NCBI GenBank assembly: GCA_017654935.2
Contig: CM065683.1
Coordinates: 949,090-1,013,089, forward strand
Source: Phymorhynchus buccinoides
Lineage: Eukaryota; Mollusca; Gastropoda; Neogastropoda; Raphitomidae
Reading direction: 5' to 3'
DNA: 64,000 nucleotides
Positions 45,723 through 56,149 of this stretch are shown one piece after another. Every line of letters starts with the position of its first letter. Within the stretch, counting starts at the first letter, position 1. Under the pieces are notes generated by a model. That model saw nothing but the letters and a program-made list of their open reading frames with translations. It was not told where the DNA came from and did not search any database. The position numbers and the translations under genes were made by a program.

Positions 45723-46215
45723 TAACTGGCTGCTCTGCTGTCCGCGGCTGGCATTTTCCAGTGGGAGAGGGATGGCGTTGTCCAGTGCAAATCTGTCTCT
45801 CGTGCAAATCTGTAGCTCACTACCTATGAGAGTCTGTATTTGCGGCATTTTGCGACATTGAGCATGAACCACAAATTTCACTTTTTTCTAGAGTTGGGGA
45901 TAGGGTTAGGCTTAGGTAAATAGTTCAAGTACAGAAAAAGTGAAATTTGTGGTTGTCGCAAATACAGACTCTCATACTAGCGAGCTACAGATTTGCACGC
46001 GACAGGCGTCACTGAGGAAGAACTTGAGAAGTAAGTGTTGGTAAAAAATATATTGAAATATCCTCAGTTATGCCTAACTGGCCGCTCTGCTGTCTGCGGC
46101 TGGCATTTTCTTCTTCTTCCCGTTGATCGGCCTCCTTCATCAAGTTGAAGGTCTTCCAGTGGGACAGTGGGAGTGACGCCCACTGTGGAAGAACTTGAGA
46201 AGTAAGTGTTGGGGA
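45723..46215 (+). repeat. Two partial duplicates of the STARD7 exon 1 3' end and donor site in intron 1
   Basis: The segment starting CTAACTGGCTGCTCTGCTGT and running through CATTTTCCAGTGGGAGAGGG to the donor GAACTTGAGAAGTAAGTG is repeated after the true exon. Copy 2 is 45723-45779 plus 46005-46070 (split by a MITE) and keeps CACTGAGGAAGAACTTGAGA plus AGTAAGTG. Copy 3 (46075-46212) has an insert after GCTGGCATTTTC but again ends GAACTTGAGAAGTAAGTG. Intron 1 thus holds two extra canonical donors. Confidence 0.85.
45780..46004. mobile_element. 225-bp MITE (TGTC...GACA) with 5-bp target-site duplication
   Basis: Long terminal arms are inverted: TCTCGTGCAAATCTGTAGCT on the left and TCGCGTGCAAATCTGTAGCT on the complement of the right, then GAGAGTCTGTATTTGCG and CCACAAATTTCAC. 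It is flanked by GGCGT (45775-45779 and 46005-46009). The uninterrupted site exists in exon 1 itself (GGATGGCGTCACTGAGG, about 45650-45665). Superfamily not assigned; no coding capacity. Confidence 0.8.
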
Positions 46216-46221
46216 TGCTTA

Positions 46222-46775
46222 TCGCAAAATATCCACAGTTATCAACAGACTGCTTTGATGTCCAGCAGACATTAGGTCTTCTATGTACACACACATGGGA
46301 ACTCAAGGGACAGAGTCACTGAAAAGGACTAGGGGAAATGATTCCAGCAGACATTAGGTCTTCTATGTACACACACATGGGAACTCAAGGGACAGAGTCA
46401 CTGAAAAGGACTAGGGGAAATGATTCCAGCAGACATTAGGTCTTCTATGTACACACACATGGGAACTCAAGGGACAGCATCACTGAAAAGGACTAGGGGG
46501 AATGATTCCAGCAGACATTAGGTCTTCTATGTACACACACTTGGGGACTCAAGGGACAGAGTCACTGAAATAGTGAAAAGGACTAGGGGGAATGATTCCA
46601 GCAGACATTAGGTCTTCTATGTACACACACATGGGGACTCAAGGGACAGAGTCACTGAAAAGGACTAGGGGGAATGATTCCAGCAGACATTAGGTATTCT
46701 ATGTACACACACATGGGGACTCAAGGGACAGAGTCACTGAAAAGGACTAGGGGGAATGATTCCAGCAGACATGCC
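46222..46775. repeat. ~82-bp tandem repeat in STARD7 intron 1 (about 7 copies)
   Basis: CCAGCAGACATTAGGTCTTC TATGTACACACACATGGG ... AAGGACTAGGGGAAATGATT, with A/G variants and one unit enlarged by TAGTGAAA (46570). Confidence 0.92.
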
Positions 46776-46779
46776 CCAA

Positions 46780-48029
46780 CAGACACACGCCTACACCCAT
46801 TGATGATATTATCTATTGATCATTATTACTTTACAGAGCTCTCAAAGACATGGGCACCATGGAATGCCTAGTGAACCATGCAGTCATCAAACATGCGCCT
46901 ACATCCATTGATGATATTATCCATTGATCAAATTGTACAGAGCTCTGAAAGACATGGGTACCATGGAACGCCTAGTGGACCATGCAGTCAAGGCCCACAG
47001 CAGACACACGCCTACACCCATTGATGATGATATCCATTGATCATTATTACTGTACAGAGCTCTGAAAGACATGGGCACCATGGAACGCCTGGTGGAGCAC
47101 GCAGTCAGCAGACACACGCCTACACCCATTGATGATGATATCCATTGATCATTATTACTGTACAGAGCTCTGAAAGACATGGGCACCATGGAACGCCTAG
47201 TGGAGCACGCAGTCATCAGACACACGCCTACACCCATTGATGATATTATCCATTGATCATTATTACTGTACAGAGCTCTGAAAGACATGGGCACCATGGA
47301 ACGCCTAGTGGAGCACGCAGTCAGCAGACACACGCTTACACCCATTGATGATATTATCCATTGATCATTATTACTGTATAGAGCTCTGAAAGACATGGGC
47401 ACCATGGAACGCCTAATGGAGCATGCAGTCAGCAGACACACGCCTACACCCATTGATGATGATATCCATTGATCATTATTACTGTACAGAGCTCTGAAAG
47501 ACATGGGCACCATGGAACGCCTAGTGGAGCACGCAGTCAGCAGACACACGCTTACACCCATTGATGATATTATCCATTGATCATTAATACTGTACAGAGC
47601 TCTGAAAGACATGGGCACCATGGAACGCCTAGTGGAGCACGCAGTCAGCAGACACACGCTTACACCCATTGATGATATTATCCATTGATCATTATTACTG
47701 TACAGAGCTCTGAAAGACATGGGCACCATGGAACGCCTGGTGGAGCACGCAGTCAGCAGACACACGCCTACACCCATGGATGATATTATCCATTGATCAT
47801 TATTACTGTACAGAGCTCTGAAAGACATGGGCACCATGGAACGCCTAGTGGAGCACGCAGTCATCAGACACACACCTACACCCATTGATGATATTATCCA
47901 TTGATCATTAATACTGTACAGAGCTCTGAAAGACATGGGCACCATGGAACGCCTAGTGCAGCACGCAGTCAGCAGACACACGCTTACACCCATTGATGAT
48001 ATTATCCATTGATCATTAATACTGTACAG
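46780..48029 (+). repeat. ~108-bp array made of the intron 1 3' end plus the start of STARD7 exon 2 (about 12 copies)
   Basis: Each unit contains CATTATTACTGTACAG|AGCTCTGAAAGACATGGGCA and CCATGGAACGCCTAGTGGA..CA.GCAGTC, that is, a splice acceptor followed by about 50 nt of exon 2 sequence, then CAGACACACGCCTACACCCA and TTGATGATATTATCCATTG. AGCTCTGAAAGACATGGGC occurs at 46937, 47058, 47165, 47274 and on at about 108-bp steps until the genuine exon at 48030. The unit at about 46934-47010 also keeps AAGGCCCACAGCAGACACAC, as in the real exon. Reading from a decoy acceptor meets a stop in the CATTGATC segment, so only the last acceptor supports the full protein. The 415-codon minus-strand frame across it is a periodicity artefact. 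Confidence 0.93.
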
Positions 48030-48193
48030 AGCTCTGAAAGACATGGGCACCATGGAACGCCTAGTGGACCATGCAGTCAAGGCCCACAGCAGACACACCC
48101 CGGCGCCTGACGGCTGGCAGATCGTCATCGACAGACCCCACCTCAAGGTCTGGCGCCGCTTCATGGACGACCTTCAACTGTACGAGTACAGAG
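48030..48193 (+). CDS. STARD7: STARD7 exon 2: start of the START lipid-binding domain
   Basis: The acceptor TACTGTACAG precedes 48030. The exon begins in phase 2 and reads ALKDMGTMERLVDHAVKAHS, then GWQIVIDRPHLKVWRRFMDD and LQLYEYR. The W-x-x-V-x-D-x-x-H-x-K-x-W-R-R ... L-Y-x-Y-R pattern is the beginning of the START domain as in vertebrate STARD7 (WEMVMDKKHFKLWRR...LYQYR). It ends TACAGAG|GTCAGT in phase 1. The linker before the Trp is shorter than I recall for human STARD7. The exon's first ~50-70 nt are the source of the tandem array immediately upstream. Confidence 0.9.
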
Positions 48194-48281
48194 GTCAGTG
48201 GGTCAAGGTCAAAGCAGTGGGCAACAGGTAACTCGTCATTTCATGGGGAAAATGTCATGCGTTGGGAAAGTTCAATGAATG

Positions 48282-48420
48282 AATGAATCAAACAATTAGT
48301 CAGTCAATCAAACAATCAGTCAGTCAATCAAACAATCAGTCAGTCAATCAAACAATCAGTCAGTCAGTCGGTCAATCAAACAATCAGGCGGTCAATCAAT
48401 TAATCAATCAGTCGATCAAG
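48282..48420. repeat. CAATCAGTCAGT minisatellite in intron 2
   Basis: Units of about 17-18 bp of type CAGTCAATCAAACAATCAGT, degrading to GTCAATCAATTAATC. Confidence 0.9.
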
Positions 48421-48499
48421 TTAAATGGCCAACAGCAACAAAACTCTGAAGAAATTCTACTTTGAGTCCAATAGTAGAGGACTTGATCTGGCAACACTC

Positions 48500-51062
48500 C
48501 TAGTCCTAGTCCTTCTGTCAGTGGGAGTTGTACTTGCATGGATGTTCCTTCTTGCAGGATAGTCCTTCTTTCAGTGGAGTTGTACTTGCATGGATGCTCC
48601 TTCTTGCAGGATAGTCCTTCTTTCAGTGGAGTTGTACTTGCATGGATGTTCCTTCTTGCAGGATAGTCCTTCTTTCAGTGGAGTTGTACTTGCATGGATG
48701 CTCCTTCTTGCAGGATAGTCCTTCTGTCAGTGGGAGTTGTACTTGCATGGATGTTCCTTCTTGCAGGATAGTCCTTCTGTCAGTGGGAGTTGTACTTGGA
48801 TGTTCCTTCTTGCAGGATAGTCCTTCTTTCAGTGGAGTTGTACTTGCATGGATGTTCCTTCTTGCAGGATAGTCCTTCTGTCAGTGGAGTTGTACTTGCA
48901 TGGATGTTCCTTCTTGCAGGATAGTCCTTCTTTCAGTGGAGTTGTACTTGCATGGATGTTCCTTCTTGCAGGATAGTCCTTCTTTCAGTGGAGTTGTACT
49001 TGCATGGATGTTCCTTCTTGCAGGATAGTCCTTCTGTCAGTGGAGTTGTACTTGCATGGATGTTCCTTCTTGCAGGATAGTCCTTCTGTCAGTGGGAGTT
49101 GTACGTTCCTTCTTGCAGGATAGTCCTTCTGTCAGTGGGAGTTGTACGTTCCTTCTTGCAGGATAGTCCTTCTGTCAGTGGGAGTTGTACTTGCATGGAT
49201 GTTCCTTCTTGCAGGATAGTCCTTCTTTCAGTGGAGTTGTACTTGCTTGCTGGATGTTCCTTCTTGCAGGATAGTCCTTCTTTCAGTGGAGTTGTACTTG
49301 CATGGATGTTCCTTCTTGCAGGATAGTCCTTCTTTCAGTGGAGTTGTACTTGCATGGATGTTCCTTCTTGCAGGATAGTCCTTCTGTCAGTGGAGTTGTA
49401 CTTGCATGGATGTTCCTTCTTGCAGGATAGTCCTTCTTTCAGTGGAGTTGTACTTGCATGGATGTTCCTTCTTGCAGGATAGTCCTTCTTTCAGTGGAGT
49501 TGTACTTGCATGGATGTTCCTTCTTGCAGGATAGTCCTTCTTTCAGTGGAGTTGTACTTGCATGGATGTTCCTTCTTGCAGGATAGTCCTTCTGTCAGTG
49601 GGAGTTGTACTTGCATGGATGTTCCTTCTTGCAGGATAGTCCTTCTTTCAGTGGAGTTGTACTTGCATGGATGTTCCTTCTTGCAGGATAGTCCTTCTTT
49701 CAGTGGAGTTGTACTTGCATGGATGTTCCTTCTTGCAGGATAGTCCTTCTGTCAGTGGAGTTGTACTTGCATGGATGTTCCTTCTTGCAGGATAGTCCTT
49801 CTTTCAGTGGAGTTGTACTTGCATGGATGTTCCTTCTTGCAGGATAGTCCTTCTTTCAGTGGAGTTGTACTTGCATGGATGTTCCTTCTTGCAGGATAGT
49901 CCTTCTTTCAGTGGAGTTGTACTTGCATGGATGTTCCTTCTTGCAGGATAGTCCTTCTGTCAGTGGGAGTTGTACTTGCATGGATGTTCCTTCTTGCAGG
50001 ATAGTCCTTCTTTCAGTGGAGTTGTACTTCTTGCATGGATGTTCCTTCTTGCAGGATAGTCCTTCTGTCAGTGGGAGTTGTACTTTCCTTCTTGCAGGAT
50101 AGTCCTTCTTTCAGTGGAGTTGTACTTGCATGGATGTTCCTTCTTGCAGGATAGTCCTTCTGTCTGTGGGAGTTGTACTTTCCTTCTTGCAGGATAGTCC
50201 TTCTTTCAGTGGAGTTGTACTAGCATGGATGTTCCTTCTTGCAGGATAGTCCTTCTGTCTGTGGGAGTTGTACTTTCCTTCTTGCAGGATAGTCCTTCTT
50301 TCAGTGGAGTTGTACTAGCATGGATGTTCCTTCTTGCAGGATAGTCCTTCTGTCAGTGGGAGTTGTACTAGCATTCCTTCTTGCAGGATAGTCCTTCTTT
50401 CAGTGGAGTTGTACTAGCATGGATGTTCCTTCTTGCAGGATAGTCCTTCTTTCAGTGGAGTTGTACTAGCATGGATGTTCCTTCTTGCAGGATAGTCCTT
50501 CTGTCAGTGGGAGTTGTACTTGCATGGATGTTCCTTCTTGCAGGATAGTCCTTCTTTCAGTGGAGTTGTACTAGCATGGATGTTCCTTCTTGCAGGATAG
50601 TCCTTCTGTCAGTGGGAGTTGTACGTTCCTTCTTGCAGGATAGTCCTTCTTTCAGTGGAGTTGTACTAGCATGGATGTTCCTTCTTGCAGGATAGTCCTT
50701 CTGTCAGTGGGAGTTGTACTTGCATGGATGTTCCTTCTTGCAGGATAGTCCTTCTGTCAGTGGGAGTTGTACTTGCATGGATGTTCCTTCTTGCAGGATA
50801 GTCCTTCTTTCAGTGGAGTTGTACTAGCATGGATGCTCCTTCTTGCAGGATAGTCCTTCTTTCAGTGGAGTTGTACTTGCATGGATGTTCCTTCTTGCAG
50901 GATAGTCCTTCTGTCAGTGGGAGTTGTACTAGCATGGATGCTCCTTCTTGCAGGATAGTCCTTCTTTCAGTGGAGTTGTACTAGCATGGATGTTCCTTCT
51001 TGCAGGATAGTCCTTCTGTCAGTGGGAGTTGTACTTGCATGGATGCTCCTTCTTGCAGGATG
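48500..51062. repeat. ~36-65 bp array with TTCTTGCAG|GATAGTCC core (about 50 copies)
   Basis: The core GGATGTTCCTTCTTGCAGGA TAGTCCTTCTTTCAGTGGAG TTGTACTTGCAT varies by CTTTCAGTGGAG/CTGTCAGTGGGAG, TTGCATGG/TAGCATGG, and deletion of the GCATGGATG part. CCTTCTTGCAG is a good acceptor consensus, so this is a second run of potential 3' splice sites in the intron, but no matching exon was found. Several frames stay open by chance. Confidence 0.92.
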
Positions 51063-51370
51063 CCCTGAATTGCAGGATTTTTAAATTGCCTAGAGCCGGC
51101 GTTGCCGGATTATGATAACTAGCGCAACGCCTAGTACTGGCAATGCCCGTACTGGTAACGCCACATACTGGTAACGCTGAGTACTGGTTTCGGCGGGTCC
51201 GCGAAATATTATTATTACTTTTGTCTCTCTCCCTCCTTCCATCTTATTCACTCATCCCGTTCTACCCTGCACCTTACTGAGTACAGCAAATTTGAGGCGA
51301 TTCGGTTAAGAAAAGGAGGAGTTATCAAGTAAAGACATTATGCATTGAACATGTAGCCTACATAATCAGT
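51063..51370. other. Degenerate ACTGGTAACGCC repeats and unique sequence
   Basis: Four or five copies of TACTGG(T/C)AA(C/T)GCC at 51130-51190. The rest is unremarkable. Contains AGCAAATTTGAGGCGATTCG, which recurs at 52437 and 52709. Confidence 0.55.
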
Positions 51371-51379
51371 ACATCTCAT

Positions 51380-51690
51380 AGCCCTACAAGAGACAGAGAC
51401 AGTGAGAGAGAGATAGAGAGAGAGGGAAAAAGAGAGAGACAGACAGACAGAGAGCAAAGAGGACAACTGCTGTTCCGGTTGGATGAATGGAAATTTGTTT
51501 AACGTCCTCCACCCTGGAGCAGGCACAGAGGCAGACAGACACAGAGAGAGAGAGACAGACAGAGAGAGACAGACAGACAGACAGAGAGAGAGACACATAG
51601 ACATACAGAGACGTGAGACACAGAGAGAGAGACAGACAAAGACAGAGACAGAGACAGAGACAGACAGCCACGCACGCGCACCCCCCCCCC
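51380..51690. repeat. (AGAC/GAGA)n purine-rich microsatellite with poly-C end
   Basis: GAGAGACAGACAGACAGAGA-type repeats interrupted at 51465-51520 and ended by a run of about 18 C near 51681. Confidence 0.85.
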
Positions 51691-51699
51691 CCCCCCCCG

Positions 51700-52190
51700 C
51701 CCTTATATAAGTTCTTATATAAGCTCGCCTCACTACCACACGCGTCAGTTAACCTCAGTGACCCGCAATTATGTAAATTATAGATACGATGAATTATCTT
51801 AATAACAGCACGTTTGGACGGGTCCCGTTTCGTTGAATCCACAAACTAAATTGGTGCATATCGCGCGCGTTGATGAACGGATGCTGTTGAAATTTTGCGC
51901 GACGATACAGACAAACCTCTATTTTAAGACTTCCAAAATGTCCGGAAAAGTCGGTCGTAAATTGGAGGGGTCGTATGACGGAGGTTTTCTCTGGCAGCCG
52001 TAGAAAGAAAAAGTTCAGCACAGTTCATACTCTCTTCTTCGTTTAAGAGAGGTCGTTTACATAGTAATATGCATCTGTGCCAACAAATCCGGTCTCAAAT
52101 GAGAGGTGGTCGCTTAACAGAGGGTCGTAAAATAGGGGTTTGTCTGTAGTCACTATCCCTGGTCACGCACGTTCCAAATCTCGAGTCAAT
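51700..52190. other. Non-repetitive intronic sequence, no gene seen
   Basis: Contains GGTCGTAAATTGGAGGGGTC/GGTCGTAAAATAGGGGTTTG-like phrases; no coding or RNA signal. Confidence 0.4.
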
Positions 52191-52795
52191 GTCGGGTCTG
52201 GTTACGCCGCGGTTTGTAAAAAAGTGAAGCGGCATATATCTGAATCGATTCGCTTCCGTCCCCAGTCATCTACCGTCCAAATTCGAAGGCAATCCGCCCA
52301 GAAATACCGGAGATACGGGGGCCGAGAGGCCGGTTATAAGGCCCTGTTTCCCGTTGGTGCTGCTCTGAGAGTGAAGCACTCTCCCGATTCTCGTCAAATT
52401 TCCTGCCATGCTTTGCCACGGCCATAGCAAGCCTGACAGCAAATTTGAAGTAATTCGGTTAAGAAACGGCGGAGTTATTTGTGAAAAGGTGAAGCGGCGT
52501 ATAGCGTGCGCGTTTCTGAACCGATTCGCTTCCGGTTTGGCACACCGATAGTCACCGTCCCCGGTCATCTACCTGCCAAATTCGAAGGCAATCGGCCCAG
52601 AAATGCCGGAGATACGGGCGCCGAGAGGCCGGCGGATGCGCATTTTTGCGAAACCGCGCAAATGTTACGGCCACCTCGGTTGCCGTTGCCATCAGCCCCG
52701 TTAGGGCTCACAGCAAATTTGAAGCGATTCGGTCGAAAAACGGCGGAGTTATAAGGCCCGTTTTGTGTTTTGGGGTTTCGCACAGACACACACAC
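52190..52795. repeat. Degenerate ~300-bp repeated segments
   Basis: AAATTCGAAGGCAATC(C/G)G(C/G)CCAGAAATACCGGAGATACGGG occurs at about 52278 and 52581, with GTGAAGCGGC upstream and GCAAATTTGAAGnnATTCGG downstream in both (52439, 52711). This is an old tandem duplication or a repeat family with internal periodicity. It ends in a (CA)n tract (52786-52826). Family not recognised. Confidence 0.6.
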
Positions 52796-52955
52796 ACAGA
52801 CACACACAGTGACACACACACACACTTGTACAATAAAAAGGGCCTATATAAGCATTTGCTATATTCAAAGGAATGCTATATTCAAAGGAATGTAGCACTT
52901 GTACTTGTGTAGAGGGGTGAAAAAAGAGCAGTAAATGTGTGTGTGTGCACTCCGC

Positions 52956-52978
52956 CAGGGTTAGGGTTAGGGTTAGGG
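52956..52978. repeat. Short interstitial telomere-like tract (TTAGGG)3
   Basis: AGGGTTAGGGTTAGGGTTAG GG. It is short and intronic, so not a telomere. Confidence 0.7.
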
Positions 52979-53105
52979 CCACCCCGTTGCAGGATTTTTG
53001 AAATTTCCCAGGATCACCCATGTACTGTAAGATCAAGTTAAAAGGCCAGCAACAACAACACTCTTGAGAAATTATGTGTATCGACCAGAAACCTGAAACT
53101 AAGCT

Positions 53106-53646
53106 ATGTCAGTGTTTGATGTTTGTGTTGTAGTGTATGGGTTAGTGACAGCTATGTCAGTGTTTGATGTTTGTGTTGTAGTGTATGGGTCAGTGACAGC
53201 TATGTCAGTGTTTGATGTTTGTGTTGTAGTGTATGGGTTAGTGACAGCTATGTCAGTGTTTGATGTTTGTGTTGTAGTGTATGGGTTAGTGACAGCTATG
53301 TCAGTGTTTGATGTTTGTGTTGTAGTGTATGGGTTAGTGACAGCTATGTCAGTGTTTGATGTTTGTGTTGTAGTGTATGGGTTAGTGACAGCTATGTCAG
53401 TGTTTGATGTTTGTGTTGTTGCAGTGTATGGGTTAGTGACAGCTATGTCAGTGTTTGATGTTTGTGTTGTAGTGTATGGGTTAGTGACAGCTATGTCAGT
53501 GTTTGATGTTTGTGTTGTAGTGTATGGGTTAGTGACAGCTATGTCAGTGTTTGATGTTTGTGTTGTTGCAGTGTATGGGTTAGTGACAGCTATGTCAGTG
53601 TTTGATGTTTGTGTTGTAGTGTATGGGTCAGTGACAGCTATGTCAG
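53106..53646 (+). repeat. 48/51-bp array derived from the STARD7 exon 3 acceptor (first block, about 11 copies)
   Basis: Unit GTGTATGGGTTAGTGACAGC TATGTCAGTGTTTGATGTTT GTGTTGTA is 48 bp; a few units have GTTGTTGCA (51 bp) and so restore the TTGCAG acceptor. It is the same family as 56150-60587, most units here having lost the AG-bearing GTTGCAG (GTTGTAGTG instead). Confidence 0.92.
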
Positions 53647-54299
53647 TGTCACGAAATCCCCCGCTCGATCCTGATCAGAGATCGGGAGAGGGAAATCGCG
53701 AACCCCGAGGAGAGTCTCGCACGCCCAGACAGACAAACTCGCAGGAGAAGGCACACGCGCACACCAGAAGTACAATACAAAACAAGACTATTTATTATAA
53801 AGTGTAGCACACACACACACTTACACAATTCAATACACTCAATGTTCAACAAATTATCTACACAATTTACATGGCATTCAAAAGTTTGTCCAAAGAATAA
53901 ACTAAAGCCGGCAACTTAACTGAATAACTAAAAGAGAGTTTGTAAGCAGAAACACAAAATTGAAGGGAAAACGCTACGATTGACGCGAAAGGGCAGACGA
54001 AGAAAAGAAGTCCAACAAAACAGCAGAGCGTCTGAAGAAGAAGACAAAAGGGGAAAACAAAAGTCAGTAGAAAAACTGCTCCCCCTCCTGGGGCAGGCTA
54101 CAGCAGCAGAAACAAAAGAAGAGAGACGGCAGAGGTCGCCCACAGACTCCTCAACAGGAACGTCGAAGCCTGGCCCGAACGCACAGACAGGCCCACAGAT
54201 CGGGCCTAACACGGGGCCAGACAGAAAGGCGGGCGGCCTCCCACAGCCGGAAACGGAGAAAAGAGCGTGTTTGACCGGGCGGTCAGCCAGGCAGCAACA

Positions 54300-54372
54300 G
54301 GTCAGGTCAGGTTCAGGCTCAGGCTCAGGCTCAGGCTCAGGATCAGGATCAGGATCAGGATCAGGATCAGGA
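54300..54372. repeat. (TCAGGC)n(TCAGGA)n microsatellite
   Basis: Hexamer repeat that translates as a Gly-Ser run. No other coding support. Confidence 0.9.
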
Positions 54373-54419
54373 CTGTATGAAAAACCAAAACAAAAACCTA
54401 GTTTTGAACTCCCAGAGTA

Positions 54420-55800
54420 ACAACAGTTTTGTGTTTACCCAAAAACTAATTCCCCAACAGTCCTCTTCAGGGATGTAAAAACCCACCCTCTTTAAACTTG
54501 GTTCTCTCCAAGAACCCCAAAACGCTGAAAAACACTTTCTTTACAATCCTTTTCACACGACTCAGTCTAGGGGTAATATTTCATCAAAAAGGATTAACTA
54601 AAAGGTTTCACTTTTTCTGGAACAACAAGGCTTTCATACATTTAGAAAATTCTAGCCTTTCAAATACAAAAATTAACAATTACATTCTTCTGAAAATTTC
54701 ACAGCTTTTCAGGTACAAGAATGGACACTTAAATTCTTCTGAAAATATCACATAGAACTTCACCACCAAAAATATGTCCCTTCATTATCATTTCTTCCAG
54801 AAGGCGGACGAACTACAGGCAAAGAATGTATTTCCCCAAAATGGCATTCACAATGTACTTCAAAAGGTCAAAAAGCCTTGAAAACACTAATTACACTTTC
54901 TCTCATGTAAAATAAAAACAGAAACGGGGATGAACGCTTTACAAAGCTCCTATCAGCATAGCTAGAAGCGCGACTGGAATAACCCTCTGTTATCCAGCTC
55001 TCCGCAGAGTCTCTTAATACCTAATTAAGCTAGGACGATGACCGCGAGGCTAAACATAGGTCGCGAGGCTAAACATATACCGCAATAAGGAATAATGCGC
55101 GCGCGTGCACGCATTTAGGATTCTGAATCTCTGTGAACTCAAATACGCTTTGCACCGAAAAACGATTTGTTTGTGGCCTAAACACACAATGGCGAGCCAA
55201 AACATTGATTCAAAAATATGTGCCGAGTTCAAGTACCAAATTCTACAACCGGCAAAAACCTATCCAACTGACAAGTCATGACCCAGCCAGTCATGTTCCT
55301 TAGCCCCTTATGCAAAAATCAAGAAAATAATAAGAAAAATGAACCAAAGAAAACGCACACAAATATACATGTTAGCAAACCTATAACTAGCTATTCTACA
55401 TTGTTACGCGCGCGTTGTTGTACGAGTTTTAACGTATGATTAATACTAATTTTATGCAGCTACTGACCAAACTTCCAGCTATGGCGGAATGAAGAAGAAG
55501 AATCCTCCCCACAAGACAGTCGCAGCTCTGGTCTCGCCAAGGGCTCGGTGTAAGCGCGAGCAGGTGGAAGGGGTTCCGGACCGGCCACAGCTTTCTTCCA
55601 GGACTCCAGTGAACGCCAGGGACGATGACGGGGAAGGGAAAACGATGAGAAACCAAATAAAAAGGGGGTGAAGATGGCGATGAGGATGAAGAGGAGAAAG
55701 TGTTTGATGTCAGCCGAAGCTCTACAGCTTCGCTATCCCCACGTCTAGGACTCGTGCAGGATAAACAATTGATAACAGGATCAGCTTCAGGGACGTGGCC
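54420..55800. other. Central part of the 2.5 kb insertion, no gene seen
   Basis: AT-rich to mixed sequence with only short random frames. Confidence 0.45.
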
Positions 55801-56149
55801 CTCAGTGTATGGGTCAGCACTGGGCGTTTGATGTAGGTGGACAGAACGATGAAAAGTCAGAAAGGATGAAGCGATGAAGCGATGTTGCTGTAACTGAGTG
55901 AGCTAAAAATATGGAGTGACGTTTGACCGGTGTAAAACTCATGAAGTCGCCAGTTGAATGTGGAGTCTCGCGAGAGGTCAGAGCTCACACGGGTTTGCAC
56001 GGATTTCACACAGTAGGTTGTCTCCTTTAGGTTAGTGGAGAAAGATGTCGGGGTCCTTTGCGATGTTTGAGTGGTAGTGTGTGCCTTTGACAGCTCTGTC
56101 TGTTTGTTCAGTGTATGGGTTAGTGACAGCTATGTCACAAACTCGTGAC

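Noticed and set aside
46917..48164. 415-codon minus-strand frame
   Set aside because: It is the antisense of the 108-bp STARD7 exon 2-derived array; the sense strand explains the sequence.
52956..52978. Telomere or chromosome end
   Set aside because: Only about three and a half TTAGGG units, inside an intron with coding sequence on both sides.
53980..54420. 146-codon Gly-Ser-rich protein
   Set aside because: The Gly-Ser run is a TCAGGC/TCAGGA microsatellite; the rest shows no recognisable domain.
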